A stretch of DNA of 64,000 nt from Nisaea sediminum. GTDB lineage: Bacteria; Pseudomonadota; Alphaproteobacteria; Thalassobaculales; Thalassobaculaceae. Positions 15,715-24,412 of this stretch are shown here, one piece after another (position 1 is the stretch's first letter; each line of letters begins with the position of its first letter). The stretch is taken from contig NZ_JACZCQ010000003.1 of the NCBI RefSeq assembly GCF_014904705.1, forward strand, positions 558,001 through 622,000, read 5' to 3'. The position numbers and the translations under genes were made by a program. The notes beneath the pieces were generated by a model, which searched no databases, was not told where the DNA came from, and saw only the letters and a program-made list of their open reading frames with translations.

Positions 15715-16734
15715 GTGAAAGCAACGATTGCCGGAATCGACCCGCGCCCGATCGGCGGCACCCTCGTCATCCAGCCGCTGCCCGGCATCGGCGACGTGAT
15801 CTGGCACCTGCCGCATCTGAAGAGCATCGCCGCCCAGACAAAGCAGAAAACCGTGACGCTCCTCACCAAGCAGCGTTCGCAGGCGGATGTCCTGCTCGAA
15901 GGATCGGACTTCGTGCGCGACGTGCTCTGGCTGGACGAGAAGCGCCACCGCGGCCCGCTCGGCGGTCTCGCGCTCGGCAATGCCCTGCGCCCATACGGCT
16001 TCGACACGGTCTGGATCCTGCACACCTCGGCGCGCTACGGGTTTGCCGCCTGGCGCGCCGGGATCGGCGAGCGGATCGGCTACGGTATCGGATGGCAGGA
16101 CGCCTTCCTGACGACACAACACGCCTTGCCGCGCGATGCGAAGAAACTGAGCGCCATCGAAAAGGCGAACCGGCTGCTGCTCAATCACTCGGTCCCGAAA
16201 ATCGAGGCGGCTCCAAACCTCGCCGTTGACGGTCGGCTGACAGACATCGCCCGCACGGAGCTAGATACCCTGCCCCGCCCATGGATCTCGCTGATCCTCG
16301 GCGCCAGCGAGGAGTTCAAACAATGGGGCGTGGATAATTTCGGCGCGCTGGCCGACCGGCTGCACAGGGAGACCGGCGGAACTTTGCTGCTCATCGGCGG
16401 GGAGGCCGAGGCGGACATGGCAGCGCGCATCGGCTCGCGGTTCTCCGATCCCGCCTGGATCCGTCCCGTCATCTCGCGCCCGCTTCTGCAGGCAGCCGCC
16501 TTCGCGGCAGTCTCGGACTTCGCCATCGGCAACGACACCGGAATGCTCAACGTCGCCGCCGCAGTGGGCACGCCGTCGGTCGGCCTGTTCGGTGGCTCGG
16601 TGCCGATCGCCGAGGATCCGCGCATCGACGTGGTGATGCCGCCGGGTGTCGTGCGCTACGGCAATAACCGCATGGCCGAGATCTCGATCGGCGCGGTCGC
16701 CGACGCGGTGCGCTCAGGACTTTCCGGCGAGTAG
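15715..16734 (+). CDS. GT9 heptosyltransferase-family glycosyltransferase
   Basis: 339 residues from a GTG at 15715, with GGGAG 8 bases upstream. The protein has IQPLPGIGDVIWHLPHLKSI near residue 20, the GT9 N-terminal motif, and later LILGASEEFKQW, LLIGGEAEAD, AIGNDTGMLNVAAAVGTPSVGLFGG, the ADP-heptose-binding C-terminal motif. Such enzymes build the LPS inner core at the inner membrane face. It is convergent with a second GT9 gene, overlapping it by 21 bases. Confidence 0.87.
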   Translation: MKATIAGIDPRPIGGTLVIQPLPGIGDVIWHLPHLKSIAAQTKQKTVTLLTKQRSQADVLLEGSDFVRDVLWLDEKRHRGPLGGLALGNALRPYGFDTVWILHTSARYGFAAWRAGIGERIGYGIGWQDAFLTTQHALPRDAKKLSAIEKANRLLLNHSVPKIEAAPNLAVDGRLTDIARTELDTLPRPWISLILGASEEFKQWGVDNFGALADRLHRETGGTLLLIGGEAEADMAARIGSRFSDPAWIRPVISRPLLQAAAFAAVSDFAIGNDTGMLNVAAAVGTPSVGLFGGSVPIAEDPRIDVVMPPGVVRYGNNRMAEISIGAVADAVRSGLSGE

Positions 16735-17667
16735 TCTTTCCGCCGCCTCGACCACACGATCGACCGGTAGGTCCCACATCAGGCTGTCCTCCGGGTCCTT
16801 GCAGAAGCCGGGGTCGCGGCGCAGCGTCTCGTAGTCCCGGTCGGTCCTGACGAAGGCTGTGCGTGCCCCCCAGGGCCGGTACTGCTCGTCGCGGCTCGGG
16901 CCGAAGAGCCCGAGGGTCGGCGCACCGGACGCAGCCGCGAGATGCATCAGTCCGCTGTCGTTGCCGATATAGAGCGCCGAACGCGCCAGCAGCGCCGCCA
17001 GCACTCCGAGCGGCTCGATGCCCGCGAGATCGATCCGGTCGGCTTCGGGGACGGCGGAAAGCAGAGGGAGCGCTTCTTCTCGCTCCGACGGCGCGGAAAG
17101 CACCGCGAGACGGCTCCCATCGAGGACGCCGCCGGATGCCGTGAGCCGGCGCACAGTCTCCTCGAAACGTTCGCGCGGCCAGGTTTTCGCCCGCCAGTTC
17201 GCGGTCGGACCGACGGTGAGGATCGGACGCGGATCGTCGCCGATCAGTTTCTCCGCCCTCGCCCGGTCCGCGTCGGAGCACCAGGCGCGCGGCGGCGGCG
17301 GCGGATCCAGATCCAGTAGGGCAGCCAGTTGTTCGACCCGGTGCCCATTGTTCGAGCCACCGGAGAAGATCCGGCGCCTGCGCGTTGGGAGAACCCACGC
17401 CGAGGCGGAGCCGCGCAAATCGACGATCAGGTCCCAGAAAGCGGGGAAACAGGCCCCGAGCAGGGTGCGCCAATGCGCCAGATAAGGCCCCTTGCGCATC
17501 ACCACCAGACGTTCGAGCGCCGGGAACGCCTCGAACACAGGCGCCGCCACCGGACCGCAGGCGATCGTGAAGCGGGCCTCCGGATAGCGCTCGCGCAGCG
17601 CTTCGAGCAACCCGGTCGACAGCACCGCATCGCCGAGGCGGGTGTAGGAAATGAAAAGGATGCGCAT
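16714..17667 (-). CDS. GT9 heptosyltransferase-family glycosyltransferase
   Basis: 317 residues starting ILFISYTRLGDAVLSTGLLEAL, a textbook GT9 N-terminus. The C-terminal half has LTVGPTANWRAKTWPRERF and LYIGNDSGLMHLAAASGAPTLGLFGPS, the donor-binding region. It is expected to transfer heptose or a related sugar during LPS core assembly. It is only distantly similar to the convergent GT9 product (same motifs, different sequence), so this is not a recent duplication. The last 21 bases overlap that gene on the other strand. Confidence 0.88.
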   Translation of the reverse strand: MRILFISYTRLGDAVLSTGLLEALRERYPEARFTIACGPVAAPVFEAFPALERLVVMRKGPYLAHWRTLLGACFPAFWDLIVDLRGSASAWVLPTRRRRIFSGGSNNGHRVEQLAALLDLDPPPPPRAWCSDADRARAEKLIGDDPRPILTVGPTANWRAKTWPRERFEETVRRLTASGGVLDGSRLAVLSAPSEREEALPLLSAVPEADRIDLAGIEPLGVLAALLARSALYIGNDSGLMHLAAASGAPTLGLFGPSRDEQYRPWGARTAFVRTDRDYETLRRDPGFCKDPEDSLMWDLPVDRVVEAAERLLAGKS

Positions 17668-17707
17668 GGCGCCGCTTATACCCCGCCGGGCCGGGATCGC
17701 AAGCCCG

Positions 17708-18064
17708 TCAGACGGTCTCGGCGCGCGCGCTTTCTTGTTCGTGCATCATGCGAACCCAAACGGAGACCACCGCGCCGGCTTCCGCCGAATTGAAACTGAC
17801 CCGGGCACCATGTTCGTCGTTGGCGATCAGTTTTCCCTCAAGATGAAGGCCCGAGGCCGGGTGCAAGATCTTCAGGTCGCTGCCTGGCTCCGCCGCCACC
17901 GGCGGCTCAAGGCGCAAACCTCCTACGGAAACGTTTTCTACGATGCAGGTATGCGCGACACCACCCACAGTCACTTCGAGCGGAGTCGTGACAGGATAGC
18001 GTTCGAACTGCCGCCGCTCACCTTTCGGAGACAGGCCGATCGCACGAAGGATCGAGTTAAACAT
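17708..18064 (-). CDS. PilZ domain protein (probable c-di-GMP receptor)
   Basis: 118 residues from the ATG at 18064, preceded by GAAGGAG at good spacing; the frame is open to 18127 but has no better start. Both PilZ signatures are present: RRQFERYPV (the RxxxR switch, residues ~17-22) and VENVSVGGLRL (the D/NxSxxG element), followed by a small beta-barrel ending LIANDEHGARVSF. Stand-alone PilZ proteins bind cyclic di-GMP and tune motility, polysaccharide export or transcription. There is no operon partner; it follows the glycosyltransferases at 40 bases on the same strand as the last one, which hints at a surface-polysaccharide role. Confidence 0.85.
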   Translation of the reverse strand: MFNSILRAIGLSPKGERRQFERYPVTTPLEVTVGGVAHTCIVENVSVGGLRLEPPVAAEPGSDLKILHPASGLHLEGKLIANDEHGARVSFNSAEAGAVVSVWVRMMHEQESARAETV

Positions 18065-18247
18065 GGCTTTTTGCTCCTTCGGCGGGGAATGCCGAATGTT
18101 CAACCAATGATACGAATTACCGCACACATTTGAAATGCGGTCTGTGCGAATTCACGCATTTCGACGATGCATTCACCCATGAATTAGTTTCTTATTTTCG
18201 AAACGGATAGCCCCTGTCTCGCAGTTTCAGGACAACGGACCGACGCT
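18065..18247. other. Intergenic region upstream of PilZ and ABC ATPase genes
   Basis: 183 bases between divergent genes, with a locally AT-rich part around 18180-18210. No convincing promoter match or palindrome seen. Confidence 0.35.
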
Positions 18248-19006
18248 TTGCAAAAACTCTTCCTTGAGAATGTGCGCCACAGTTTCTCAGGCAATATGCC
18301 CACGAAAACGGTACACGCCGTCGGCCCGATCGGCTTCGCCGCCGACGAAGGAGAGTTCGTCGCGATCGTCGGGCCTTCCGGTTGTGGAAAATCCACCTTG
18401 CTCCGCCTCACGGCCGGTTTGCTCGAAGCCGACGAAGGGACAATCCGGTTCGCGGGAGAACGAATCGACGGCCCCAGCCCGCGCCGCGGCATGGTGTTCC
18501 AGCAACCCGCGCTGTTCCCCTGGCTCGACGTGACCGGCAACGTCACCTTCGGCAGCAGGTTCCGCGCACTTGGCCGGACAGTAAGCCGGGATCTGACCGC
18601 CGAACTCATCGCCGCCGTCGGTCTCGAGGGGTTTGAGCAATTCTACCCGAACGCCCTGTCCGGCGGGATGCAGCAGCGCGCGGCGCTCGCACGCACGCTC
18701 GCCGGCGGCCCGGAGCTGCTGTTGCTGGACGAGCCGTTCGGCGCGCTCGATCAGCAAACCCGCGCGCAGATGCAGGTCTGGCTCGCCGGACTCCTCGCAG
18801 ACCGCGGCATCACCGCGCTTCTGGTGACGCACGACATCGAGGAAGCGGTCTTTCTCGCCGACCGGGTCCTGGTGATGAGCGGACGGCCCGGGCAGTTGCG
18901 CGCGAGTTTCGAAATCCGGCTCCCGGCGGACCGGCGACAGAGGGTCAGAACCAGCCCGGAATTCGTCGCGCACAAAGCGGAAATCCTCGCCGCGCTTGAG
19001 AGCTAG
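18248..19006 (+). CDS. ABC transporter ATPase, nitrate/sulfonate/taurine (SsuB/TauB) type, orphan
   Basis: 252 residues from a TTG at 18248, chosen because the first beta-strand (KLFLENVRHSF) begins right after it; a downstream ATG at 18298 would cut into the domain. Walker A GPSGCGKST, Q-loop FQQPALFPWLDV, signature LSGGMQQRAALAR, Walker B LLLDEPFGALD and the VTHDIEEA switch are all intact. The sequence type is that of SsuB, TauB and NrtD. No permease or binding protein accompanies it, which is unusual. Next to it are a TauE/SafE exporter and sulfite dehydrogenase genes, so a sulfonate or sulfur substrate is plausible. Confidence 0.87.
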   Translation: MQKLFLENVRHSFSGNMPTKTVHAVGPIGFAADEGEFVAIVGPSGCGKSTLLRLTAGLLEADEGTIRFAGERIDGPSPRRGMVFQQPALFPWLDVTGNVTFGSRFRALGRTVSRDLTAELIAAVGLEGFEQFYPNALSGGMQQRAALARTLAGGPELLLLDEPFGALDQQTRAQMQVWLAGLLADRGITALLVTHDIEEAVFLADRVLVMSGRPGQLRASFEIRLPADRRQRVRTSPEFVAHKAEILAALES

Positions 19007-19069
19007 ACGGCAAGCAGACCGGATTGCCGGGTACGGCCCACCGATTTTTGGAACAAGTCCAAACAAGTC

Positions 19070-19082
19070 GTGGCACTGCCAC
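19070..19082. promoter_or_regulatory. Short perfect palindrome ahead of the TauE/SafE gene
   Basis: GTGGCA-C-TGCCAC, two 6-bp arms around one base, about 95 bases before the exporter start and followed by a T-rich stretch. Possible operator for the sulfite module. Confidence 0.35.
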
Positions 19083-19176
19083 ATATTTTTCTGTTATCAA
19101 GGATGGAATCGTTCGGTCGGCCACGTCTGTGACGCGACCGGTTTCAGGTTCATCCCTTACCGTCCCCGCGGGCCCG

Positions 19177-20097
19177 ATGTACATCTACCTGCCCATCGCA
19201 GAGATGTCGGTAAACGTCTTCCTCATTCTGGGGATGGGCGGGGCTGTCGGATTTCTCTCCGGCCTGTTCGGCGTCGGCGGCGGTTTCCTCATGACGCCGC
19301 TGCTGATCTTCCTCGGCGTCCCGGCGCCGGTCGCGGTCAGCACCGGCGCGAACCAGATCGTCGCCAGCTCGATCTCCGGCGTGATCGCACATTGGCGCCG
19401 CGGAAACCTCGATTTCACCATGGGATTGGTACTGCTCGCAGGCGGCATCGTCGGCTCCAGCCTGGGCGTGCTGATCTTCAAGCTGCTCGAAGCGCTCGGC
19501 CAGATCGACCTGGTGATCAAGCTCTGCTACGTGATCTTCCTCGGCATCATCGGCGGGTTGATGCTGCTGGAAAGCATCCGCACCATTCTGCAGGTCCGCA
19601 AGAGCGGGGCCCGGCGGCGCAAGCTGCACGAGCATAACTGGATGCATGGCCTGCCGCTGAAAATGCGGTTCCGCAAGTCCAAGCTCTATATCAGCGCCCT
19701 GCTGCCGCTCGGGATCGGGTGCCTGGTCGGCATCCTGTCCGCGATCATGGGGGTCGGCGGCGGTTTCATCATGGTTCCGGCGATGATCTACATGCTCGGC
19801 ATGCGCACCTCGATGGTGGTCGGGACCTCGCTGCTGCAGATCATCTTCGTCACCGCGAACGTGACCTTCCTGCAGGCGATTTCGACCCAGACCGTCGACG
19901 TCGTTCTGGCCATCCTGCTGCTCATTGGCGCTGTCGTCGGCGCCCAGTTCGGCAGCCAGTTCGCAGTCAAGCTGAAGGGTGAGCAGCTGCGCGTTCTGCT
20001 GGCTCTGATGGTCGTTTCGGTTTGCCTGAAACTCGCCTTCGATCTGGTGGTGACACCGAGCGACGTCTACTCGATCGTCGTGGCGAGCGGAGGCTGA
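19177..20097 (+). CDS. TSUP (TauE/SafE) family anion exporter
   Basis: 306 residues from the ATG at 19177, where the protein begins YIYLPIAEMSVNVFLILGMGG, the usual start of this subfamily; the frame extends up to 19024 with no membrane character. Eight or so hydrophobic segments are visible, with the duplicated signature LSGLFGVGGGFLMTPLLIFLG (residues ~27-47) and LSAIMGVGGGFIMVPAMIYMLG (~187-208). TSUP members export sulfite, sulfoacetate or related anions. It is followed at 4 bases by a TIGR02186 gene, its common partner in alphaproteobacteria, and lies 1.4 kb before soeABC, so sulfite export is the likeliest job. Confidence 0.88.
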   Translation: MYIYLPIAEMSVNVFLILGMGGAVGFLSGLFGVGGGFLMTPLLIFLGVPAPVAVSTGANQIVASSISGVIAHWRRGNLDFTMGLVLLAGGIVGSSLGVLIFKLLEALGQIDLVIKLCYVIFLGIIGGLMLLESIRTILQVRKSGARRRKLHEHNWMHGLPLKMRFRKSKLYISALLPLGIGCLVGILSAIMGVGGGFIMVPAMIYMLGMRTSMVVGTSLLQIIFVTANVTFLQAISTQTVDVVLAILLLIGAVVGAQFGSQFAVKLKGEQLRVLLALMVVSVCLKLAFDLVVTPSDVYSIVVASGG

Positions 20098-20101
20098 ACG
20101 G

Positions 20102-20866
20102 ATGCCCTGCAACGACCGTTCCCGCCTCGCGGGGCTCGCCATCATCGCCCTCGCATTGATCTGCTCGGGAAGCGCGCGGGCACAGGACCTGATCGCCGAT
20201 CTCTCCAGTCACCGGGTGGACATCACCACCGGGTTCACCGGCGCCGACCTGCTGCTCTTCGGATCGGTGGACGATACAGGCGATATCGTCGTCACGGTCA
20301 CCGGCCCCAAGGAAAACATCACGGTCCGCCGCAAGGATCGCGTCGCCGGTATCTGGATGAACACCAAGAGCATTCAATTCACCGGGGCGCCCAACTTCTA
20401 CGCCGTTGCGTCAAGCCGGCCGCTTGAGGAAATCGCGCCGCCGGAAGTCCTGGCGCGCCAGGAGATCGGCGCGAACCATCTGCGTCTGAAGGTGGCCGAC
20501 GGGCACGATAGCCGCGCCCGGGAGGAGGTGGCCGAGTTCCGCAAAGCGCTGATTCGGCGCAAGAAGGCACAGGGTCTCTATGCCCAGACCCCGGGCGATG
20601 TTACCGTGATCGCGTCCAAGCTGTTCCGCACCCAGGTGCATTTCCCGGCAACCCTCGCGACCGGCATCTATACCGCGGTCGTCTACCTGATCCGCGACGG
20701 ACGTGTCGTTCACGCCCAGACAACGCCGCTCGTGGTGGAAAAAGTCGGCATCGGCGCCGAAGTCTACACCTTCGCGCATACGCGTTCGGCAATTTACGGC
20801 CTCGCGGCGATCATCATCGCCGTCGTCGCGGGCTGGCTTGCCGCAGCGGTTTTTCGTAAAGTTTGA
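20102..20866 (+). CDS. TIGR02186 family (Alph_Pro_TM) membrane-anchored periplasmic protein
   Basis: 254 residues with a signal peptide (residues 1-27, ALICSGSARAQ), a beta-rich periplasmic domain beginning LIADLSSHRVDITTGFTGADLLLFG, and one C-terminal helix (AIYGLAAIIIAVVAGWLAAAVF) close to the end. This matches the alphaproteobacterial family named for its transmembrane tail; the biochemical role is unknown. GGAGG is 10 bases before the ATG. It almost always follows a TSUP exporter gene, as it does here, so it probably acts as the periplasmic partner of that exporter (inference). Confidence 0.85.
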   Translation: MPCNDRSRLAGLAIIALALICSGSARAQDLIADLSSHRVDITTGFTGADLLLFGSVDDTGDIVVTVTGPKENITVRRKDRVAGIWMNTKSIQFTGAPNFYAVASSRPLEEIAPPEVLARQEIGANHLRLKVADGHDSRAREEVAEFRKALIRRKKAQGLYAQTPGDVTVIASKLFRTQVHFPATLATGIYTAVVYLIRDGRVVHAQTTPLVVEKVGIGAEVYTFAHTRSAIYGLAAIIIAVVAGWLAAAVFRKV

Positions 20867-20897
20867 TCAAAGTCGTGGCAGATCGGACAGAACTCGC

Positions 20898-21383
20898 ATG
20901 AGCCAGTTGACGGATGGATCGAAGCCCAGGGTCTTCCTCGTCGTTGTCGATGACAGCGACGAGATGATGATCGCGCTGCGCTTCGCCTGTCGCCGGGCCC
21001 GCCACAGCGGCGGCCACGTGGCTCTTTTCCGGTCCATCGAACCGCAGGAATTCCAGCACTGGATGGGCGTCGGCGAGATCATGCGCGAGGAGGCCCGCGA
21101 GGATGCGGAAGAGCTCCTCAGCGGCCTCTCCGAGAAGGTCGTCGAGATTTCAGGACAGATTCCGATCATCTATGTCCGCGAAGGATCCACCCGCGACGAA
21201 CTGCTGAAACTGATCGACGAGGAACCGAGCATTTCGGTGCTCGTGCTCGGCGCCAACACCCAGGGCGAGAGCCCCGGGCCGCTGGTCTCCTACATGGCCG
21301 GCAAGGGCGCCGCGCGGATGCGAGTGCCGATCACGATCGTGCCCGGAAACCTCACAGACGAGCAGATCGACGCCGTCACCTGA
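20898..21383 (+). CDS. Universal stress protein (UspA family)
   Basis: 161 residues from the ATG at 20898. The Usp fold is visible: RVFLVVVDDSDEMMIALRFACRRA at the start, LFRSIEPQEFQHW, an amphipathic helix of charged residues, then VLVLGANT and GAARMRVPITIVPGN, the ATP-binding-type glycine region at the C-terminus. Usp proteins respond to stress and starvation; some bind ATP. It sits 31 bases after the TIGR02186 gene on the same strand and before soeA, so it is probably co-expressed with the sulfite module. Confidence 0.87.
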   Translation: MSQLTDGSKPRVFLVVVDDSDEMMIALRFACRRARHSGGHVALFRSIEPQEFQHWMGVGEIMREEAREDAEELLSGLSEKVVEISGQIPIIYVREGSTRDELLKLIDEEPSISVLVLGANTQGESPGPLVSYMAGKGAARMRVPITIVPGNLTDEQIDAVT

Positions 21384-21416
21384 TGCGCCGCGACAGTCAA
21401 ATCGTCCACGCTTTCC

Positions 21417-21445
21417 GGATCGAAGAAAAAAGCTTGTTTCGATCC
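21417..21445 (+). promoter_or_regulatory. 8-bp perfect inverted repeat between uspA and soeA
   Basis: GGATCGAA (21417-21424) and TTCGATCC (21438-21445) enclose 13 A-rich bases that contain AAGCTT. It may be a weak terminator for the upstream genes or an operator for soeABC. No T-run follows, so an operator is slightly favoured. Confidence 0.4.
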
Positions 21446-21532
21446 TGACTTTCCCGGACCGGTCCTGCTAAAGTTCGGTGCAACGATAAGAATCCGAATG
21501 GCCGAAACGCGCCGTCCCGCCCCGGAGAGAGA

Positions 21533-24412
21533 ATGAGCATCAACCCGTTCGAAACGGTTGTTGAGACTGTCGAGACATCGCCGCCGGTATCCGACGAGAC
21601 CAAGTTCACGACCTGCTACATGTGCGCCTGCCGCTGCGGCATCAAGGTGCATCTGCGCGACGGCACCGTCCGCTATATCGAGGGCAACAGGAACCACCCG
21701 GTGAACAAGGGGGTGCTCTGCGCCAAGGGCTCCGCCGGGATCATGCAGCACTATTCGCCCGCCCGGCTGACCAAACCGCTGATGCGGGTCGGCGAACGCG
21801 GCAGCGGCGAGTTTCGCGAGGTCGAGTGGGAAGAGGCCCTTGCGACTGCCGCAGGCTGGCTCGGCGACATCCGCAAGAGCGATCCTCGCAAGCTCGCCTT
21901 CTTTACCGGCCGCGACCAGTCGCAGTCGCTGACCGGCTGGTGGGCAAGCCAGTTCGGCACCCCGAACCACGCCGCGCACGGTGGGTTCTGTTCGGTGAAC
22001 ATGGCGGCCGCCGGACTCTATTCCATCGGCGGCTCGTTCTGGGAATTCGGCGAGCCCGACTGGGAGCACACCAAATATTTCATGATGTTCGGCGTCGCCG
22101 AGGATCACGATTCGAACCCGATCAAGATCGGCCTTGGGAAGCTGAAGACGCGGGGCGCCAAGTTCGTCTCGGTCAATCCGGTGAAGACCGGCTATTCCGC
22201 CATCGCCGACGAATGGGTCGGCATCCGCCCCGGCACGGACGGGCTGCTGATCCTTTCGCTGGTCCACGAGTTGCTGCGCGCGGGCAAGGTCGACCTGCAG
22301 TACCTCGTCCGCTACACCAACGCGCCCTGGCTGGTGATCCAGGATCCGGGTGGCGGCGAGCACGGTCTTTTCGCGCGCGATTCCGAGGGTCGGCCGCTAG
22401 CGTTCGACAAGAAGAGCGGAACCATCGTCTCCGCGCTCGACACCGATATCACGCCGGACCTCTCCGGTGACCATGTGCTGCCGGACGGTCGTAAGGCCGT
22501 CCCGTCCTTCAAGCTGCTGGCCGAGCGCTATATCGACCCGGCCTACGCGCCAGATACGGTGGCGAAGGAATGCGGGCTGAAGGCGGAGACCATCAAGCGT
22601 CTCGCCGCCGAACTCGCGCATGCCGCCTTCGAGCAGGAAATCACCCTCGATGTGCCCTGGACCGACTGGGCCGGACGGCGGCATGAGAAGATGACCGGCC
22701 GCCCGGTCGCTATGCATGCGATGCGCGGCATCTCGGCCCATTCCAACGGCTTCCATACCTGCCGCGCGCTGCATGTGTTGCAGATGCTGCTCGGCAGCAT
22801 CGATTGCCCGGGCGGCTTCCGTTACAAGCCGCCCTTCCCGCGCCCCTGCCCGCCGCCGCTGAAACCGGTCGGCCGTCCGGACCAGGTGAAACCGGAAACC
22901 CCTATGGCGGGCCCGCCGCTCGGCTTCCCGATGGGGCCGGAGGATCTTCTGGTTCACGAGGACGGCAGCCCCGCGCGGATCGACAAGGCCTTCTCCTGGG
23001 AAGCGCCGATGGCCGTGCACGGCATGATGCACATGGTCATCCACAATGCCTGGGCGCAGGATCCCTATCCGATCGACACGCTCTTCATGTACATGGCCAA
23101 CATGTCCTGGAATTCGACGATGAATTCCAAGGGCACCATGGAAAAGCTGACCGACAAGGATCCCGCGACCGGCGAGTACAGGATCCCGCGGATCATCTAT
23201 TCCGACGCCTATGCCTCCGAGATGGTGGCCTATGCCGATCTCGTCCTGCCCGACACGACCTATCTCGAGCGCTGGGACTGCATCTCGCTGCTCGACCGGC
23301 CGATCTGCGATGCGGACGGCGCCGCGGACTCGATCCGCCAGCCTGTCGTGCCTCTCGACCGCGACGTGCGGCCGTTCCAGGAGGTGCTGATCGAGCTCGG
23401 TGTCCGCCTCGGCCTGCCCGGCCTGACGAAGGAAGACGGCTCGGCGAGATATCCGGGCGGCTATCCGGACTATATCGCCAATCACGAGCGCGCGCCGGGC
23501 GTCGGCCCGCTCGCCGGCTGGCGGGGCGCGGACGGCACCGAAGGCGGCAAGGGTGCGCCGAACCCTAACCAGCTACAGCGCTATATCGAGAACGAGTGCT
23601 TCTGGCGCCACGAGTTCGCGCCGGAAGAGCGTTATTACAAGCATTCCAACAAGGCTTATCTGGAGACCGCGACGAAGCTCGGCTTCATCGGCGCGCCGAA
23701 CCAGGTCATCCTTCAGCTCTATGTCGAGCCGCTGCAGCGCTTCCGCCTGGCCGCCGAGGGGCACGGGGACCTCCAGCCCCCCGAGAAAGACCGCGAGCGG
23801 CTGAAGCGCACTTTCGACCCGCTGCCGATCTGGTACCAGCCGTTCGAGGAGAGCGAGGTCGACACGGCCAGCTTCCCGATGCACGCGATCACCCAGCGCC
23901 CGGCGGCGATGTATCATTCCTGGGGCTCGCAGAATGCCTGGCTGCGTCAGCTGCACGGCAAGAACCCGCTCTTCATGAACCGGGAGCGCGCCGAGAGTCT
24001 CGGCGTCGCCGACGGCGACTGGGTCTATGTCACCTCCCATCACGGCCGCATCAAGGTACCGGTGAAGCTGATGGAAGGCGTCAATCCGGACACCGCCTGG
24101 ACCTGGAACGCCATCGGCAAGCGTCGCGGGGCCTGGAACCTCGGCAAGGACGCGCCGGAGGCGACCAAGGGCTTCCTGCTGAACCACGTGATCTCCGAAC
24201 TGCTGCCGGCGCGCGGCGACGGGTACCGCTACGCCAATGCCGATCCGGTGACCGGACAGGCGGCCTGGTACGACCTGCGCATCCGGATCGAGAAGGCGGA
24301 GCCGGACCGGCCCGGATCCGTTTCCGAGCCGCAGTTCCCCGAGCTCGGCAATCCCTCCAGCGTCGCGCGTCCGAAAGGGCCGCTGCAGTTCCGCGGGAGG
24401 CGCAGCCGATGA
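21533..24412 (+). CDS. soeA: Sulfite dehydrogenase molybdopterin subunit SoeA
   Basis: 959 residues, the size of SoeA. Cys28, Cys31, Cys35 (CYMCACRCG) and Cys63 (GVLCAKG) bind the N-terminal 4Fe-4S cluster. The rest shows the DMSO-reductase-family architecture: FFTGRDQSQSLTGWW, VSVNPVKTGYSAIADEWVGIRPGTDG, LVLPDTTYLERWD and a C-terminal guanosine-binding barrel with NREDRAESLGVADGDWVYV-like sequence. There is no Tat signal, so it is cytoplasmic, as known SoeA is. It oxidises sulfite to sulfate and passes electrons through SoeB and SoeC to quinone. GGAGAGAG precedes the ATG. Nearby TauE/SafE and TauB-type genes support the sulfur assignment over a formate or polysulfide enzyme. Confidence 0.85.
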   Translation: MSINPFETVVETVETSPPVSDETKFTTCYMCACRCGIKVHLRDGTVRYIEGNRNHPVNKGVLCAKGSAGIMQHYSPARLTKPLMRVGERGSGEFREVEWEEALATAAGWLGDIRKSDPRKLAFFTGRDQSQSLTGWWASQFGTPNHAAHGGFCSVNMAAAGLYSIGGSFWEFGEPDWEHTKYFMMFGVAEDHDSNPIKIGLGKLKTRGAKFVSVNPVKTGYSAIADEWVGIRPGTDGLLILSLVHELLRAGKVDLQYLVRYTNAPWLVIQDPGGGEHGLFARDSEGRPLAFDKKSGTIVSALDTDITPDLSGDHVLPDGRKAVPSFKLLAERYIDPAYAPDTVAKECGLKAETIKRLAAELAHAAFEQEITLDVPWTDWAGRRHEKMTGRPVAMHAMRGISAHSNGFHTCRALHVLQMLLGSIDCPGGFRYKPPFPRPCPPPLKPVGRPDQVKPETPMAGPPLGFPMGPEDLLVHEDGSPARIDKAFSWEAPMAVHGMMHMVIHNAWAQDPYPIDTLFMYMANMSWNSTMNSKGTMEKLTDKDPATGEYRIPRIIYSDAYASEMVAYADLVLPDTTYLERWDCISLLDRPICDADGAADSIRQPVVPLDRDVRPFQEVLIELGVRLGLPGLTKEDGSARYPGGYPDYIANHERAPGVGPLAGWRGADGTEGGKGAPNPNQLQRYIENECFWRHEFAPEERYYKHSNKAYLETATKLGFIGAPNQVILQLYVEPLQRFRLAAEGHGDLQPPEKDRERLKRTFDPLPIWYQPFEESEVDTASFPMHAITQRPAAMYHSWGSQNAWLRQLHGKNPLFMNRERAESLGVADGDWVYVTSHHGRIKVPVKLMEGVNPDTAWTWNAIGKRRGAWNLGKDAPEATKGFLLNHVISELLPARGDGYRYANADPVTGQAAWYDLRIRIEKAEPDRPGSVSEPQFPELGNPSSVARPKGPLQFRGRRSR

